Shown here in pieces: positions 54,181 through 63,758 of a DNA stretch of 64,000 nucleotides. Position 1 is the first letter of the stretch; every line of letters starts with the position of its first letter. The notes beneath the pieces are model-generated. The model had not been told where the DNA came from and made no database searches. It saw nothing but the letters and a program-made list of their open reading frames with translations. Origin of the DNA: Streptococcus troglodytae (GTDB lineage: Bacteria; Bacillota; Bacilli; Lactobacillales; Streptococcaceae); contig NZ_AP014612.1 of the NCBI RefSeq assembly GCF_002355215.1, positions 620,001-684,000 on the forward strand, read 5' to 3'. The position numbers and the translations under genes were made by a program.

Positions 54181-54935
54181 CTAAAATTGTTGAATTAAAG
54201 AACGCTACGGTTCAAGTTAACAATGGCTTTGATGATTATAAGACAATTCTTGATGATGTCAGTCTAGATATATACAAACATGATTTTTTGACCATTCTTG
54301 GTGGAAATGGAGCAGGGAAATCTACTCTCTTTAATGTCCTTGCTGGTACACTGCCGTTGACTGACGGCAGCATTTCTATTATGGGAGAAGATGTCACCGC
54401 CTATCCTGCTGAAAAGCGAGCAAAATACCTATCGCGTGTTTTTCAGGATCCTAAAATGGGGACTGCACCAAGAATGACAGTTGCGGAAAATCTCTTAATT
54501 GCCAAACACCGTGGTGAAAAGCGTGGGCTTGTCTCACGTCACATTAGTGCTTACAAAGAAGAGTTTCAAGCAGTCATTGATAAAATTGGTAATGGACTTG
54601 AAAAGCATCTAGAGACACCAACAGGCTTGCTGTCAGGTGGGCAAAGACAGGCGCTCAGTTTGCTTATGGCAACCATCAAACGTCCAGAGCTTTTGTTACT
54701 TGATGAGCATACAGCGGCTCTGGATCCTAAAACCAGTGTTGCTCTGATGACACTGACAGAAGAATTCGTGAAACGTGATCATCTAACAGCCCTCATGATT
54801 ACTCATCGTATGGAAGATGCTCTTAAATATGGCAATCGCCTCTTGGTAATGAAAGATGGTCATATTATCCAAGATTTATCGGCCGAAGAAAAAGCAAAGA
54901 TGAACATTTCAGATTATTACGGACTGTTTGAATAA
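54177..54935 (+). CDS. ABC transporter ATP-binding protein, TrpZ-like
   Basis: The 252-residue ATPase has Walker A GGNGAGKSTLFN, the Q-loop VFQDPKMG, the signature LSGGQRQALSLL, Walker B LLLLDEHTAALDP and the switch ITHRMED. The TAAL in place of the usual TSAL is common in this branch. It completes the import complex with the two genes before it. The start overlaps the permease stop. Confidence 0.93.
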   Translation: MTKIVELKNATVQVNNGFDDYKTILDDVSLDIYKHDFLTILGGNGAGKSTLFNVLAGTLPLTDGSISIMGEDVTAYPAEKRAKYLSRVFQDPKMGTAPRMTVAENLLIAKHRGEKRGLVSRHISAYKEEFQAVIDKIGNGLEKHLETPTGLLSGGQRQALSLLMATIKRPELLLLDEHTAALDPKTSVALMTLTEEFVKRDHLTALMITHRMEDALKYGNRLLVMKDGHIIQDLSAEEKAKMNISDYYGLFE

Positions 54936-55077
54936 ATTGAAAAAACTGGCGAAAAGTTGTATACTAACAATGTATGCAATTTTTATTGCCCGCAGTCATT
55001 CGACTTGCTAAGCAAGAACCGTATGTATGAAAATAATATTATAGTGAAAGAATAGCCAAACTGCTGGTTAGTACGAT

Positions 55078-55105
55078 AATCTGATGAGATATATTTCATC
55101 AGATT
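55078..55105. promoter_or_regulatory. Perfect 10-base inverted repeat before rnjB
   Basis: AATCTGATGA (55078-55087) pairs with TCATCAGATT (55096-55105) around an 8-base A/T loop. No T run follows, so an operator or mRNA leader structure is as likely as a terminator of the transporter operon. Confidence 0.45.
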
Positions 55106-55179
55106 CATTCGTTAATATGAGATAATTCTGACACTAAAATTGAAATTCAAAACCTATAAAACTAATGTAAGGAGACATA

Positions 55180-56844
55180 ATGAGTGACATTAAAATTATT
55201 GCCCTAGGCGGAGTTCGTGAAAATGGTAAGAACTTCTATGTGGCAGAAGTCAACGATGCCATTTTCATTCTTGATGCTGGGCTTAAGTATCCAGAAAATG
55301 AACAGTTAGGTGTTGATGTTGTTATTCCTAATCTGGATTATCTGATTGAAAATAAAAAGCGTGTACAGGGAATTTTTTTAACCCATGGACATGCTGATGC
55401 TATTGGTGCTTTGCCTTATTTGTTGAGTGATGTCAAAGCTCCGGTATTTGGTTCTGAGTTAACAATTGAACTAGCTAAGTTGGTCGTTAAAAACAACGAT
55501 GCAACTAAGAAATTCCATAATTTCCATGTTGTTGATGCTCAAACTGAAATTGAATTTGACGATGCTATTATTTCTTTTTTCAAGACTACCCATTCTATAC
55601 CAGAAAGTTTAGGAATTGTGGTTGGCACTAAAGAAGGCAATATTGTTTATACAGGTGATTTTAAGTTTGACCAAGCAGCCAGTAAGCTTTATCAGACTGA
55701 TTTGGCTCGTATTGCTGAAATTGGCCGTGAAGGTGTTCTGGCACTTTTATCAGATTCTGCGAATGCTGACAGTACTGCTCAAATTGCCAGTGAAGCTGAA
55801 GTAGGCATTGAAATGGAACAAGTCATTTCCAATTGGGAAGGGCGGATTATCGTCGCTGCAGTGGCCTCTAATCTTGTTCGTATTCAACAAGTCTTTGATT
55901 CAGCTGCTAATAATGGCCGCCGTGTTGTACTGACAGGTTATGATGTTGAAAATATTGTTCGAACAGCTATCCGTCTTAAAAAGCTTTCTCTGGTTGATGA
56001 AAAACTTATTGTCAAACCAAAAGATATGCATAAATTTGAAGATCATGAACTCATTATTTTAGAAACTGGTCGGATGAGCGAGCCACTCAATGGTTTAAGA
56101 AAAATGGCTATTGGCCGTCATCGTTATGTTGAAATTAAAGATGGTGATTTAGTCTATATTGTAACAACGCCTACTGTTTCTAAGGAAGCCGTTGTTGCGC
56201 GTGTTGAGAATATGATTTATAAGGCTGGGGGTAATGTGAGACTCATTGCTCAGGACTTACGCGTATCTGGACATGCTAATGGTCGTGACCTTCAGCTGAT
56301 GATTAACCTGCTTAAGCCCAAATATCTCTTCCCTATACAAGGGGAATATCGTGAATTAGCTGCCCATGCTGATTTAGCTCTTGAAATAGGCATGTTTCCG
56401 GAAAATATTTATATCATGAAACATGGTGACATTATGGTTTATGATAAAAAGGATGGTTTCTTACATGAAGGCAGTATCCCAGCTGGAGATGTCATGATTG
56501 ATGGTAATGCTATTGGTGATGTTGGTAATATTGTTTTACGAGACCGCAAGGTGCTTTCTGAAGATGGTATCTTTATCATTGCCTTAACTGTCAATAAAAA
56601 AGAAAAGAAAATCATTTCAAGAGCTAAAATCAATACACGTGGTTTTGTTTATGTCAAGAAAAGCCGTGATATTTTACGCGAAAGCGCAGATATTGTCAAT
56701 AAGGCTGTTGAAAATTATTTACAACAAGATACGTTTGATTGGGGAGAATTGAAATCTATTGTTCGTGATGAAATTGGTAAATTTCTTTTTGAACAAACGA
56801 AGCGTCGTCCAGCCATCTTACCAGTAGTTATGGAAGTTAGATAA
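55180..56844 (+). CDS. rnjB: Ribonuclease J2
   Basis: The 554-residue protein is a beta-CASP metallo-beta-lactamase RNase. The metal motif reads THGHADAIGAL (H69, H71, D73, A74) where active RNase J1 has HGHEDHIG, so one ligand is Ala. This degeneration is characteristic of the J2 paralogue, which works mainly in complex with J1. Other segments are VYTGDFKFDQ, LLSDSANADST and the VSGHANGRDLQLMINLLKPK beta-CASP part, then the C-terminal domain. AAGGAGACATA serves the ATG. Confidence 0.9.
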   Translation: MSDIKIIALGGVRENGKNFYVAEVNDAIFILDAGLKYPENEQLGVDVVIPNLDYLIENKKRVQGIFLTHGHADAIGALPYLLSDVKAPVFGSELTIELAKLVVKNNDATKKFHNFHVVDAQTEIEFDDAIISFFKTTHSIPESLGIVVGTKEGNIVYTGDFKFDQAASKLYQTDLARIAEIGREGVLALLSDSANADSTAQIASEAEVGIEMEQVISNWEGRIIVAAVASNLVRIQQVFDSAANNGRRVVLTGYDVENIVRTAIRLKKLSLVDEKLIVKPKDMHKFEDHELIILETGRMSEPLNGLRKMAIGRHRYVEIKDGDLVYIVTTPTVSKEAVVARVENMIYKAGGNVRLIAQDLRVSGHANGRDLQLMINLLKPKYLFPIQGEYRELAAHADLALEIGMFPENIYIMKHGDIMVYDKKDGFLHEGSIPAGDVMIDGNAIGDVGNIVLRDRKVLSEDGIFIIALTVNKKEKKIISRAKINTRGFVYVKKSRDILRESADIVNKAVENYLQQDTFDWGELKSIVRDEIGKFLFEQTKRRPAILPVVMEVR

Positions 56845-56854
56845 AAGAGGCTTG

Positions 56855-56922
56855 ATTGATACTGTTTCCAAAAGGTTGGTAGAGAAGTCCAACTTTTAGG
56901 GGTCAGTACAATCCTAGCTTTT
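56855..56922. repeat. Inverted-repeat element related to 10441-10526, downstream of rnjB
   Basis: TACTGTTTCCAAAAGGTTGG and CCAACTTTTAGGGGTCAGTA form a long imperfect hairpin, flanked by partly pairing ends and a T run (CTTTTTATT). The same CCAAAAGGTT-like and AACTTTTxGGGGTCAGTA blocks occur in the rexBA terminator. Both copies lie just after a gene end and probably stop transcription. Confidence 0.65.
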
Positions 56923-56924
56923 TA

Positions 56925-57239
56925 TTAATTTCTGAAATAATGATTGTAATGTACTTTACAATTGGGATTGAAAAGATGGTGACAGAAAGGACAGGTTTCT
57001 TTTCCCTTGTATGCTTCAATAGTTAATTCTCTTTGACAAGCTCCACAAAAAACAACCTTATCTTTTTTCAATTTTTCTGGATAGGCTTGAAAATTATGTG
57101 TCTCATGTCGATTATGGCATAAAAAACAAGGGTAGTATTTTTGACAGGCAAAACATTTTAGGGCGACAATGTCTGTCGGGCCATGATAATCAATGCATCT
57201 TGTCTCCTTATCAATAAGATCACCGCAAATCGTAACCAT
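56925..57239 (-). CDS. CHY zinc-finger protein
   Basis: The 104-residue protein is rich in Cys/His pairs: [45 protein letters not shown] and [21 protein letters not shown]. This is the CHY zinc-finger pattern, known from small zinc-binding proteins. An in-frame GTG at 57251 lies ahead, but GGAGG between 57247 and 57251 points to the ATG at 57239. It stands alone, divergent from the esterase. Its role is unknown, perhaps zinc handling or redox. Confidence 0.85.
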   Translation of the reverse strand: MVTICGDLIDKETRCIDYHGPTDIVALKCFACQKYYPCFLCHNRHETHNFQAYPEKLKKDKVVFCGACQRELTIEAYKGKETCPFCHHLFNPNCKVHYNHYFRN

Positions 57240-57319
57240 ATGTTCCTCCACTTATTTTGCTAGTTTACCAAAAAAAGAGGGATTGTGCTATAATAAAAAC
57301 AAAAAAAGGGAGATCAAAA

Positions 57320-58110
57320 ATGGCTTTTTTTCAAATAGAATACAATTCCAAAATTTTAGGGATGGAACGCCATGTTAATGTTATCTATCCCGATGCTTCA
57401 GAGATTAAGGAAGATTATATAAATGATACCGATATTCCTGTTCTTTATCTTTTGCACGGTATGGGCGGCAATGAAAATTCATGGCAGAAGCGGACAGCTA
57501 TTGAACGTCTCGTTAGAAAGACAAATCTTATTGTAGTTATGCCATCAACTGATTTAGCATGGTATACCAATACAGCTTATGGCTTGGATTATTATGATAT
57601 GATTGCCAAAGAGCTGCCTCAAATTCTGCAGCGCTTCTTTCCAAATATGACAAGAAAACGGGAGAAAACTTTTATTGCGGGACTTTCCATGGGAGGTTAC
57701 GGAGCTTATAAAATTGCTCTTTCAACAGATAAGTTTTCTCACGCAGCTTCTTTTCAGGTGCACTTGGACTTGGAATTGACGGTCAAGACCTAGGAGAAAC
57801 AACAGGAGCATCTCAAAACTATTGGGAAGGCATCTTTGGAAATTTACAAGGAAAACAGTTACAGGAACATTTTCTAACAACACTAGCAGAAAAGTCTGAT
57901 AAAAAAACCAAGTTTTACGCTTGGTGCGGTTATGAAGATATTCTTTATCAGGCTAATGAAACAGCCGTGAAAAAATTAAGAAAGATAGGACTTGATATTG
58001 ACTATCGTAACGACCATGGCAGACATGAGTGGTACTATTGGGAAAAGCAGTTGAATTTTCTTTTAGAATGGCTTCCTATTGACTATCAAAAAGAAGAACG
58101 GCTGTCCTAA
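57320..58110 (+). pseudogene. estA: Esterase (EstA/tributyrin esterase type), frameshifted
   Basis: The start [20 protein letters not shown] and the segment [20 protein letters not shown], followed by [17 protein letters not shown] with nucleophile GLSMGG, match esterase D/EstA-type enzymes. The frame breaks after the T4 run at 57752-57755. With five Ts it continues [20 protein letters not shown] to the active-site Asp region FYAWCGYEDILYQA and the His in NDHGRHEWYYWEK, ending at 58110 (263 residues). As written the product stops at 57793 without the catalytic His. Confidence 0.85.
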
Positions 58111-58205
58111 TATAATAATCTTAAAGTAAGTTTTTCTGGTTTTATTTGACAGTTTATTTTAAGCAGCTAAAATAAGAATAGAAAATGAAAGTGAGGATTC
58201 GGCTT

Positions 58206-58733
58206 GTGAAAAGAAATTAAGTGTTGTGTTAGGGCTGATTATTGTAGCTGTGACATTTTTACCTTAACGAATCAAAAATAGTAAGTGCTAAATCATCTCG
58301 TGTAGAAACAGTGTCCTATCAGCTTTTTAAAGAAGATGTAGCTGATGTTAGATTGACTTACTATCATAATAAAGGCAGTGATAAGGTACTTAAACAAACG
58401 GCGGAGTCAAAAATCCTTTATTCAGCACTCAAGGTGACAGATGCTCAAGCAGCAAAAGAGAAGGTTGGCTCTCAATCAGAGAAATATCAAGGTATTACGG
58501 GTGTTCAGGAAAGTGTTGTTTACAAGGATGACTATTTGATAGAAAAAGTAAGTGTAGATTATACCAAGGCTAATCTTAATGAATTAGCGAAGAAGCTTCC
58601 AGAAGTAAACATCAATACTCCTTCAGGTAAAAGAGCAACTTATATTAGCTTAAAGCAAAGTGAAAGATTTCTCAAAAAACAGGGTTACAGCAAAGTTAAA
58701 AATGGTCATTTTAAAGAATTGAAAGTGAATTAA
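58206..58733 (+). pseudogene. DUF1307 (YehR-like) secreted protein, N-terminus broken by three homopolymer shifts
   Basis: The C-terminal 140 residues are open from 58311 (VSYQLFKEDVADVRLTYYHN to HFKELKVN) and match DUF1307/YehR proteins. Upstream a GTG at 58206 after GAGG starts the N-terminus; adding one base each to an A4 run (58209-58212), a T5 run (58256-58260) and an A5 run (58274-58278) gives KKKLSVVLGLIIVAVTFFTL followed by TNQKIVSAKSSRVE and joins the open frame (176 residues). The hydrophobic start suggests export. No lipobox cysteine is seen. Function is unknown. Confidence 0.65.
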
Positions 58734-58740
58734 TATTAGC

Positions 58741-59322
58741 TGATAAATGAAACAGCAGGCAGAGTCTTAATTCTGCCTGCTGTTTTATTATGTATGTGAT
58801 TTTCAGTTCGGCTCGCTCCGTAAGGTGCGAGACAAGTAAATTGCCCATTAAAACAGATAGTCATGATTTTGGCTCAAAATCTCTTTAAGGGGTAATTTTT
58901 TAATAGCTTTCTCTTTCTGAAAGTCAAAAAACAAACGTCAAAAGAAAGGTTGCTCTCAGTCTGCAAGCTATTTCAAGACAACTCTTAACTCAGTTACTAT
59001 GTAAAGCCTATAGTTACACCAAAGTATGAAATGCTGCCCATAAATACGATTCCAATTGGCTCAGTTTTTCGTTTCTATTGTGATTTCAGTGATGGTATGT
59101 ACAAATCTTGCTTCATTGGCGATTGCGGTAAATCCTTGCTTTTTATTCTCTTGCCTGCTATACTTAGGCATATCTTAAATACTGGATTTTCAAGAATGAA
59201 ATGAATCTAAGAATATTTGGATCTTGCTTAGTGTTATAGATTAAAAAGTGAGATGAATATCAGAAAGTTCCTGTTTTTGTCTGTCATCCTGAGTTTTATG
59301 ACAAGCATAGAAAGGATTATTT
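58741..59322. other. Gene-free stretch with terminator and possible membrane-gene remnant
   Basis: AACAGCAGGCAGA (58751-58763) pairs with TCTGCCTGCTGTT (58772-58784), closing the DUF1307 gene. From about 59060 to 59175 one frame reads SFFVSIVISVMVCTNLASLA-like hydrophobic sequence with no start, which could be debris of a membrane transporter gene. I see no intact gene here. Confidence 0.4.
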
Positions 59323-60020
59323 ATGAAGACTTTCATTAAAATTTTGTTTTTATTCCTAGACTAATATGGAATATTATCTGGAGTATTGTTAAAACTGTTA
59401 TTATTCTTGCAATTATTATTTTTGCTTTTCTTTATTTTACCAATAATCAAAGAACTGATTTGCAATCAACGATTTCTGAGCAATGGAATAAGATAACGAC
59501 TTTTTTTAGTAGTGACTTTAGTTTGTCAGATACGATGTCTAAATTATCAACAGATAATTATAAACATGAAGCAGGGAGTCGTTGGAGTCAAAATAGTGCT
59601 AGTGTTTATATAGCTTCTACTGATAAAACTATTGTTAAGGCTTACCAAACTGCTCTGGCTAATTGGAATGCAACAGGAAGTTTCACTTTTAATATCATTT
59701 CGGATAAAGCATCAGCAGATATTATAGCAAAGGATTATTCTGATGCAAATTCGCAAGCCGCTGGTTTGGCCGAAACAGAAACGAATGCAGTGACCAATCG
59801 CATGAGTCATGTTGATGTTAAACTTAATCGCTACTATCTTTTAGATGCAAGTTACGGTTATAGTTTTGATAGGATAGTCCACACAGCAGAGCACGAATTA
59901 GGGCATGCTATAGGACTTGATCATGATGATAAAGAAACTTCGGTAATGGCCTCATCAGGTTCCTACAATGGTATTCAAACAGTTGATATAACTGCTGTTA
60001 AGAAACTTTACGCTAATTAA
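59323..60020 (+). pseudogene. Membrane-anchored zinc metalloprotease (metzincin/matrixin type), frameshifted at the N-terminus
   Basis: One additional T in the T4 run at 59342-59345 joins the ATG at 59323 (MKTFIKIFVFIPRLIWNIIW) to the long frame; the repaired protein has 232 residues. It starts with an N-terminal membrane helix (SIVKTVIILAIIIFAFLYFT), then an extracellular region and the zinc motif HTAEHELGHAIGLDHDDKET (HExxHxxGxxH), followed by SVMASSGSYNG with the downstream Met. These are the marks of matrixin-type peptidases. It is predicted to act outside the cytoplasmic membrane. It precedes the EPS-type cluster on the same strand. Confidence 0.85.
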
Positions 60021-60345
60021 ATGTGAACAAAATAATAGTTTTATATCGTTTTATTATAGAAATTTAATTTTATCGACATATACGAAACAGCCACTTGGTT
60101 GTTTTTTATTTTATTAAAATAAAATAAAAAAATTCTAAAGCTTGCTAAATACTTATTTAGTAATGATTTTTATCCTTGGACGCTCTTTTAAAAGAAGAGA
60201 ATTTTTAATGTAATTATAAAATAAAGGAAAAGTTTTTTAAAAAAATCAAAGTATTTTGTATTGAAAATGTAATGAAATAGTGCTATTATGACAAAGATGT
60301 ATCATTTGGCTTTACATTAATTTCAATTTATCATGAAGAGGGAAC
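60021..60345 (+). promoter_or_regulatory. Terminator and promoter region before wecB
   Basis: AACAGCC (60087-60093) pairs with GGTTGTT and T6, ending the protease transcript. TTGAAA (60261-60266), 17 bases, TATTAT (60284-60289) is a good promoter for the wecB cluster. GAGGGAAC precedes the wecB ATG. The rest is very AT-rich with no gene. Confidence 0.65.
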
Positions 60346-61494
60346 ATGAAAAAGATTAAAGTTATGCTTGTCTTTGGTACAAGACCAGAGGCCATCAAAA
60401 TGGCACCCCTGATTATGTCTTTAAAAGAGCAGACTGATCGTTTTGAAGCAGTAACCGTAGTAACTGCTCAGCACAGACAGATGCTTGATCAAGTGTTAGA
60501 GACATTTAAGATTAGGCCTGATTATGATCTGAACATTATGAGTAAGCAGCAGACCTTGTCAACCATTACAACCAATGTTATTAGTAAACTGGATGAAGTC
60601 TTAAAGAGTGAGAAACCTGATATTATTTTAGTTCATGGTGACACAACGACAACTCTTGCTGCTAGCATCTCTGCTTTCTATAATCAAATTAAAATTGGTC
60701 ATGTTGAGGCAGGCCTTAGGACTTGGAATAAACGCTCTCCATTTCCAGAAGAAGTTAATCGCCAGATAACAGATGTTGTTTCAGATTTGTACTTTGCACC
60801 AACGAATCAAAGCCGTGATAATCTCTTGAAGGAAAATCATCCTGCTCAACATATTTTTATTACTGGAAATACTGCTATTGATGCTCTTGATTTAACTGTT
60901 AAAGAGGACTATCATCATGATGTTCTTACTAAAATTAAACCAGATAATAGAATTATTTTGGTAACGATGCATCGTCGTGAAAATCAAGGAGAACCGATGA
61001 GAAGGGTCTTTAAGACGCTTAAATCAGTGTTAGCTGATTATCCAGATGTTGAGCTTGTTTATCCAGTTCATCTGAGTCCCGCTGTTCAAAAGGCAGCAAA
61101 GGATATTTTAGCAAATACAGAGCGTATCCATCTGATTGAACCGCTTGATGTTATGGATTTTCATAACTTAGCAAATAAGAGTTATTTTATTATGTCAGAT
61201 TCTGGTGGTGTTCAAGAGGAGGCACCATCCCTTGGGAAGCCTGTCCTTGTCTTACGCGATACAACAGAGCGACCTGAAGGAGTAGCAGCGGGGACTTTAA
61301 GATTGGTTGGTACTCAAGAAGATAGTGTCAAAAATGCTATGATAAATTTGCTGGATAATAAAGAAGAATATGATAAAATGGCCCAGACCCAAAATCCTTA
61401 TGGCGATGGTCAAGCTTCAAAACGTATTTTAGAAGCGATTTCTTATTATTTTAATAATAGCGCACGGCCGAATGATTTTGGAATGGGGGAATAA
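60346..61494 (+). CDS. wecB: UDP-N-acetylglucosamine 2-epimerase (non-hydrolysing)
   Basis: The 382-residue enzyme interconverts UDP-GlcNAc and UDP-ManNAc, a precursor of envelope polysaccharides. Motifs are VFGTRPEAIKMAPLI near the start, HGDTTTTLAASISAFY, GHVEAGLRTW, PFPEEVNRQITD and the C-terminal SDSGGVQEEAPSLGKPVLVLRDTTERPE. A promoter is found just upstream. It begins the cluster with two membrane proteins, a GT2 synthase and a GH8 hydrolase. Confidence 0.95.
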   Translation: MKKIKVMLVFGTRPEAIKMAPLIMSLKEQTDRFEAVTVVTAQHRQMLDQVLETFKIRPDYDLNIMSKQQTLSTITTNVISKLDEVLKSEKPDIILVHGDTTTTLAASISAFYNQIKIGHVEAGLRTWNKRSPFPEEVNRQITDVVSDLYFAPTNQSRDNLLKENHPAQHIFITGNTAIDALDLTVKEDYHHDVLTKIKPDNRIILVTMHRRENQGEPMRRVFKTLKSVLADYPDVELVYPVHLSPAVQKAAKDILANTERIHLIEPLDVMDFHNLANKSYFIMSDSGGVQEEAPSLGKPVLVLRDTTERPEGVAAGTLRLVGTQEDSVKNAMINLLDNKEEYDKMAQTQNPYGDGQASKRILEAISYYFNNSARPNDFGMGE

Positions 61495-61501
61495 TTTTAG
61501 A

Positions 61502-62290
61502 ATGAAACGCTTGTTAAAATTTTTCAGCATGCTTTTATTTATGCTATTAGCTGCTGGATTAGGTCTTTATGTTGCTCTTCAGTATGGTTTGCTTATCTTA
61601 GAGATTTATGCCTTTCTTATTTTTATGGCTATCATTACTCCTTGGTTTTTAACAGACCTATTAGTAACTTGGACCGAACTCTTTTCTATTATTATTGGTT
61701 CATTTATCTTGTCTGTGGGTATTTCATATATTCCTTTGTATGACCGTTTAGCTTTAATTTTAGTTTTGCCTATAGTTTTAATCACTGCTAATCAAGTAGA
61801 AGCTTTGTTTTTAGAGAAAAAAGGTGCGATTGCAGTTCAAACTTCTAAGGCTAAAAGCTATTATGAATACTATGCTCGTAAGGCACAGCATTCTGAGGAC
61901 GTCACTATTCAAACAATGTTGGTTAGTTGGGCTCACGCTGAACAATTTAAGCAAATTCAGCCTAAAGAGTATTATGCTAGTATTAAACGCATTAATCGTG
62001 CCATTTTTAGATCCAAACATGACAGTGACCGTGTTTTTTATTTGAGAAATGGTTTGTTTCTTATTGTTCAAATAACTTCAGATCCCAACTGGCATCGCGG
62101 GATGGAAGAAGAGGTTAGTATCAATCTTAGCAGTTTGCGTTTCAATAATGAGGCAACTAGTCATGAAATTCAGTTCCAATATGGTTATCAATTAGTTAAT
62201 CATGATAATTGGGAACGTTATGCTTATTATGAAGATATCCTCAAAAGGCTGGAACGTCTTTTGGAAACTCATATTATTGTAGAATATTAG
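61502..62290 (+). CDS. Membrane protein of the EPS-type cluster, 262 aa
   Basis: The N-terminal third is hydrophobic (FSMLLFMLLAAGLGLYVALQ, LLILEIYAFLIFMAIITPWF, ELFSIIIGSFILSVGISYI, LALILVLPIVLITANQVEAL), about four membrane helices; the remainder is soluble, from about residue 105 to the end. I do not recognise a family. An ATG at 61472 inside wecB is possible, but the ATG at 61502 directly after the wecB stop fits better. Position between wecB and a processive synthase suggests a role in polymer assembly or export (inference). Confidence 0.75.
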   Translation: MKRLLKFFSMLLFMLLAAGLGLYVALQYGLLILEIYAFLIFMAIITPWFLTDLLVTWTELFSIIIGSFILSVGISYIPLYDRLALILVLPIVLITANQVEALFLEKKGAIAVQTSKAKSYYEYYARKAQHSEDVTIQTMLVSWAHAEQFKQIQPKEYYASIKRINRAIFRSKHDSDRVFYLRNGLFLIVQITSDPNWHRGMEEEVSINLSSLRFNNEATSHEIQFQYGYQLVNHDNWERYAYYEDILKRLERLLETHIIVEY

Positions 62291-62303
62291 GTGAGTGGAG
62301 ATT

Positions 62304-62465
62304 ATGAACTTAACAAACTTATTTTTTAACATTGGTCTTGGCATCAGTCTCTTTTTTGCGGCCTGTTTTGTCACCTTGTTTATTAGTTATTTAGTTATTT
62401 TAGAAAGAGTTAATAAAAATTTTAAGGCGGTGGATGATGATGAGTCAAATTCTAATGATTATTAG
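62304..62465 (+). CDS. Small membrane protein, 53 aa
   Basis: GAGTGGAGATT precedes an ATG that encodes MNLTNLFFNIGLGISLFFAA, then CFVTLFISYLVILERVNKNF and an acidic tail rich in Asp and Asn. One membrane helix is evident. The end overlaps the GT2 gene by 32 bases, so translation is probably coupled. Small subunits like this accompany PNAG and cellulose synthases (PgaD/BcsZ-type operons), but no homology is claimed. Confidence 0.7.
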   Translation: MNLTNLFFNIGLGISLFFAACFVTLFISYLVILERVNKNFKAVDDDESNSNDY

Positions 62466-63747
62466 TTTAATTTCAATTTGGTCTTCCTTAGCTATGGCAT
62501 TGATCATCCTTATGTCAGCTGTCCATTTTTGGTTTAAGCACAGTGATTTTGATGTTGATACCAGTCCTTTGCCAGAATATCCTATGGTAACGGTTGTGGT
62601 TCCGGCTCATAATGAAGATGTTGTGATTGCACAGACAGCAAAGGCTATCTTGGATATGAAGTACCCAAAGGATAAGCTTGAAATTATTCTTTTTGCTGAT
62701 AATTGTGAAGATAATACTTATCAGGAAATGCAAAACATTAAAGCTTTGCCGCAATATGCTGATCGAGATTTGACCCTGATTAATCGTAGTGGTACTGGTG
62801 GAAAAGCTGGTGTCTTAAATGATGCTTTGAAGATAGCTAAAGGCGATTATATCTGTGTTTATGATGCGGATGCCATGCCTGAAAAAAATGCTCTTTATTT
62901 CCTTGTTCAAAAGGTTATGGAAGATCCAGAACGTCATGTGGCAGCTTTTGGTCGAAATAAGACGCGTAATGCTAATCAAAATTTCTTGACGCGTTGTATT
63001 AATCAGGAAATCGTTGTTACCCAACGTATCCAACATGTTGGTATGTGGCATTTAGGCAAAATTGGACGGATTCCTGGGACCAACTTTATTATCAATACGG
63101 AATTTGTTAAGAGTATTGGCGGCTGGAGAAATGGTGCCCTGACAGAAGATACAGATATTTCCTTTAAAATCATGCAAAGTGGTAAGTTGATTGCCCTTGC
63201 TTATAATTCAGAAGCTTTCCAGCAAGAACCCGAAACGCTGAAATCTTATTATTTGCAAAGAAAGCGCTGGGCCAAAGGTAACTATGAGGTTGTTATTGCT
63301 AACTTTAAACACCTTTTTGGCCGTGGTAATTGGCGTGTCAAATGGGAAGTCTTCTACTATACTTGTACTTTCTTTTGGTTTAATGCAGCCATTGTGTTAT
63401 CAGATATCTTGTTTTTCTCCAATTTGATTGCATTAATTATTGGTCTATTTAAGCCAGGTGTGCAGGTTCCCTTTGCTTTTGATGCTAATAATATTTACAT
63501 GGCACAGCTTTTACTCTTTAACTGGTTCTTGATGATTTTGCTTTATCTCTTGCAAATTTCAATTTCACAGGCGACTCAATATGGTCAGGCAACTGTTAAA
63601 CAAATTTGGATTGCCTTATTGGCTTACTTTACCTATACGCAGCTCTTTATTATTGTATCCATTTCATCAGTAGCTTCTGTTATGATGGATAAGATTTTAC
63701 ATCGTGAAGGAACTAAATGGGTTAAAACAAAACGTTTTGCAGGCTAG
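62434..63747 (+). CDS. Processive family 2 glycosyltransferase (PNAG/cellulose/hyaluronan synthase-like)
   Basis: The 437-residue membrane protein has an N-terminal helix, then the GT2 domain with VTVVVPAHNEDVVI, DNCEDN (about 89-94), the DAD metal motif (144-146), TED (237-239) and QRKRW (275-279). The QxxRW pattern marks processive beta-linked polymer synthases such as PgaC, BcsA and HasA. Three or more C-terminal hydrophobic segments follow. A polysaccharide made at the membrane is likely; the sugar is not shown. Tandem ATGs at 62434, 62437 and 62440 leave the exact start open; GGCGGTGG is upstream. Confidence 0.9.
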   Translation: MMMSQILMIISLISIWSSLAMALIILMSAVHFWFKHSDFDVDTSPLPEYPMVTVVVPAHNEDVVIAQTAKAILDMKYPKDKLEIILFADNCEDNTYQEMQNIKALPQYADRDLTLINRSGTGGKAGVLNDALKIAKGDYICVYDADAMPEKNALYFLVQKVMEDPERHVAAFGRNKTRNANQNFLTRCINQEIVVTQRIQHVGMWHLGKIGRIPGTNFIINTEFVKSIGGWRNGALTEDTDISFKIMQSGKLIALAYNSEAFQQEPETLKSYYLQRKRWAKGNYEVVIANFKHLFGRGNWRVKWEVFYYTCTFFWFNAAIVLSDILFFSNLIALIIGLFKPGVQVPFAFDANNIYMAQLLLFNWFLMILLYLLQISISQATQYGQATVKQIWIALLAYFTYTQLFIIVSISSVASVMMDKILHREGTKWVKTKRFAG

Positions 63748-63758
63748 AGGAGAAGAAA

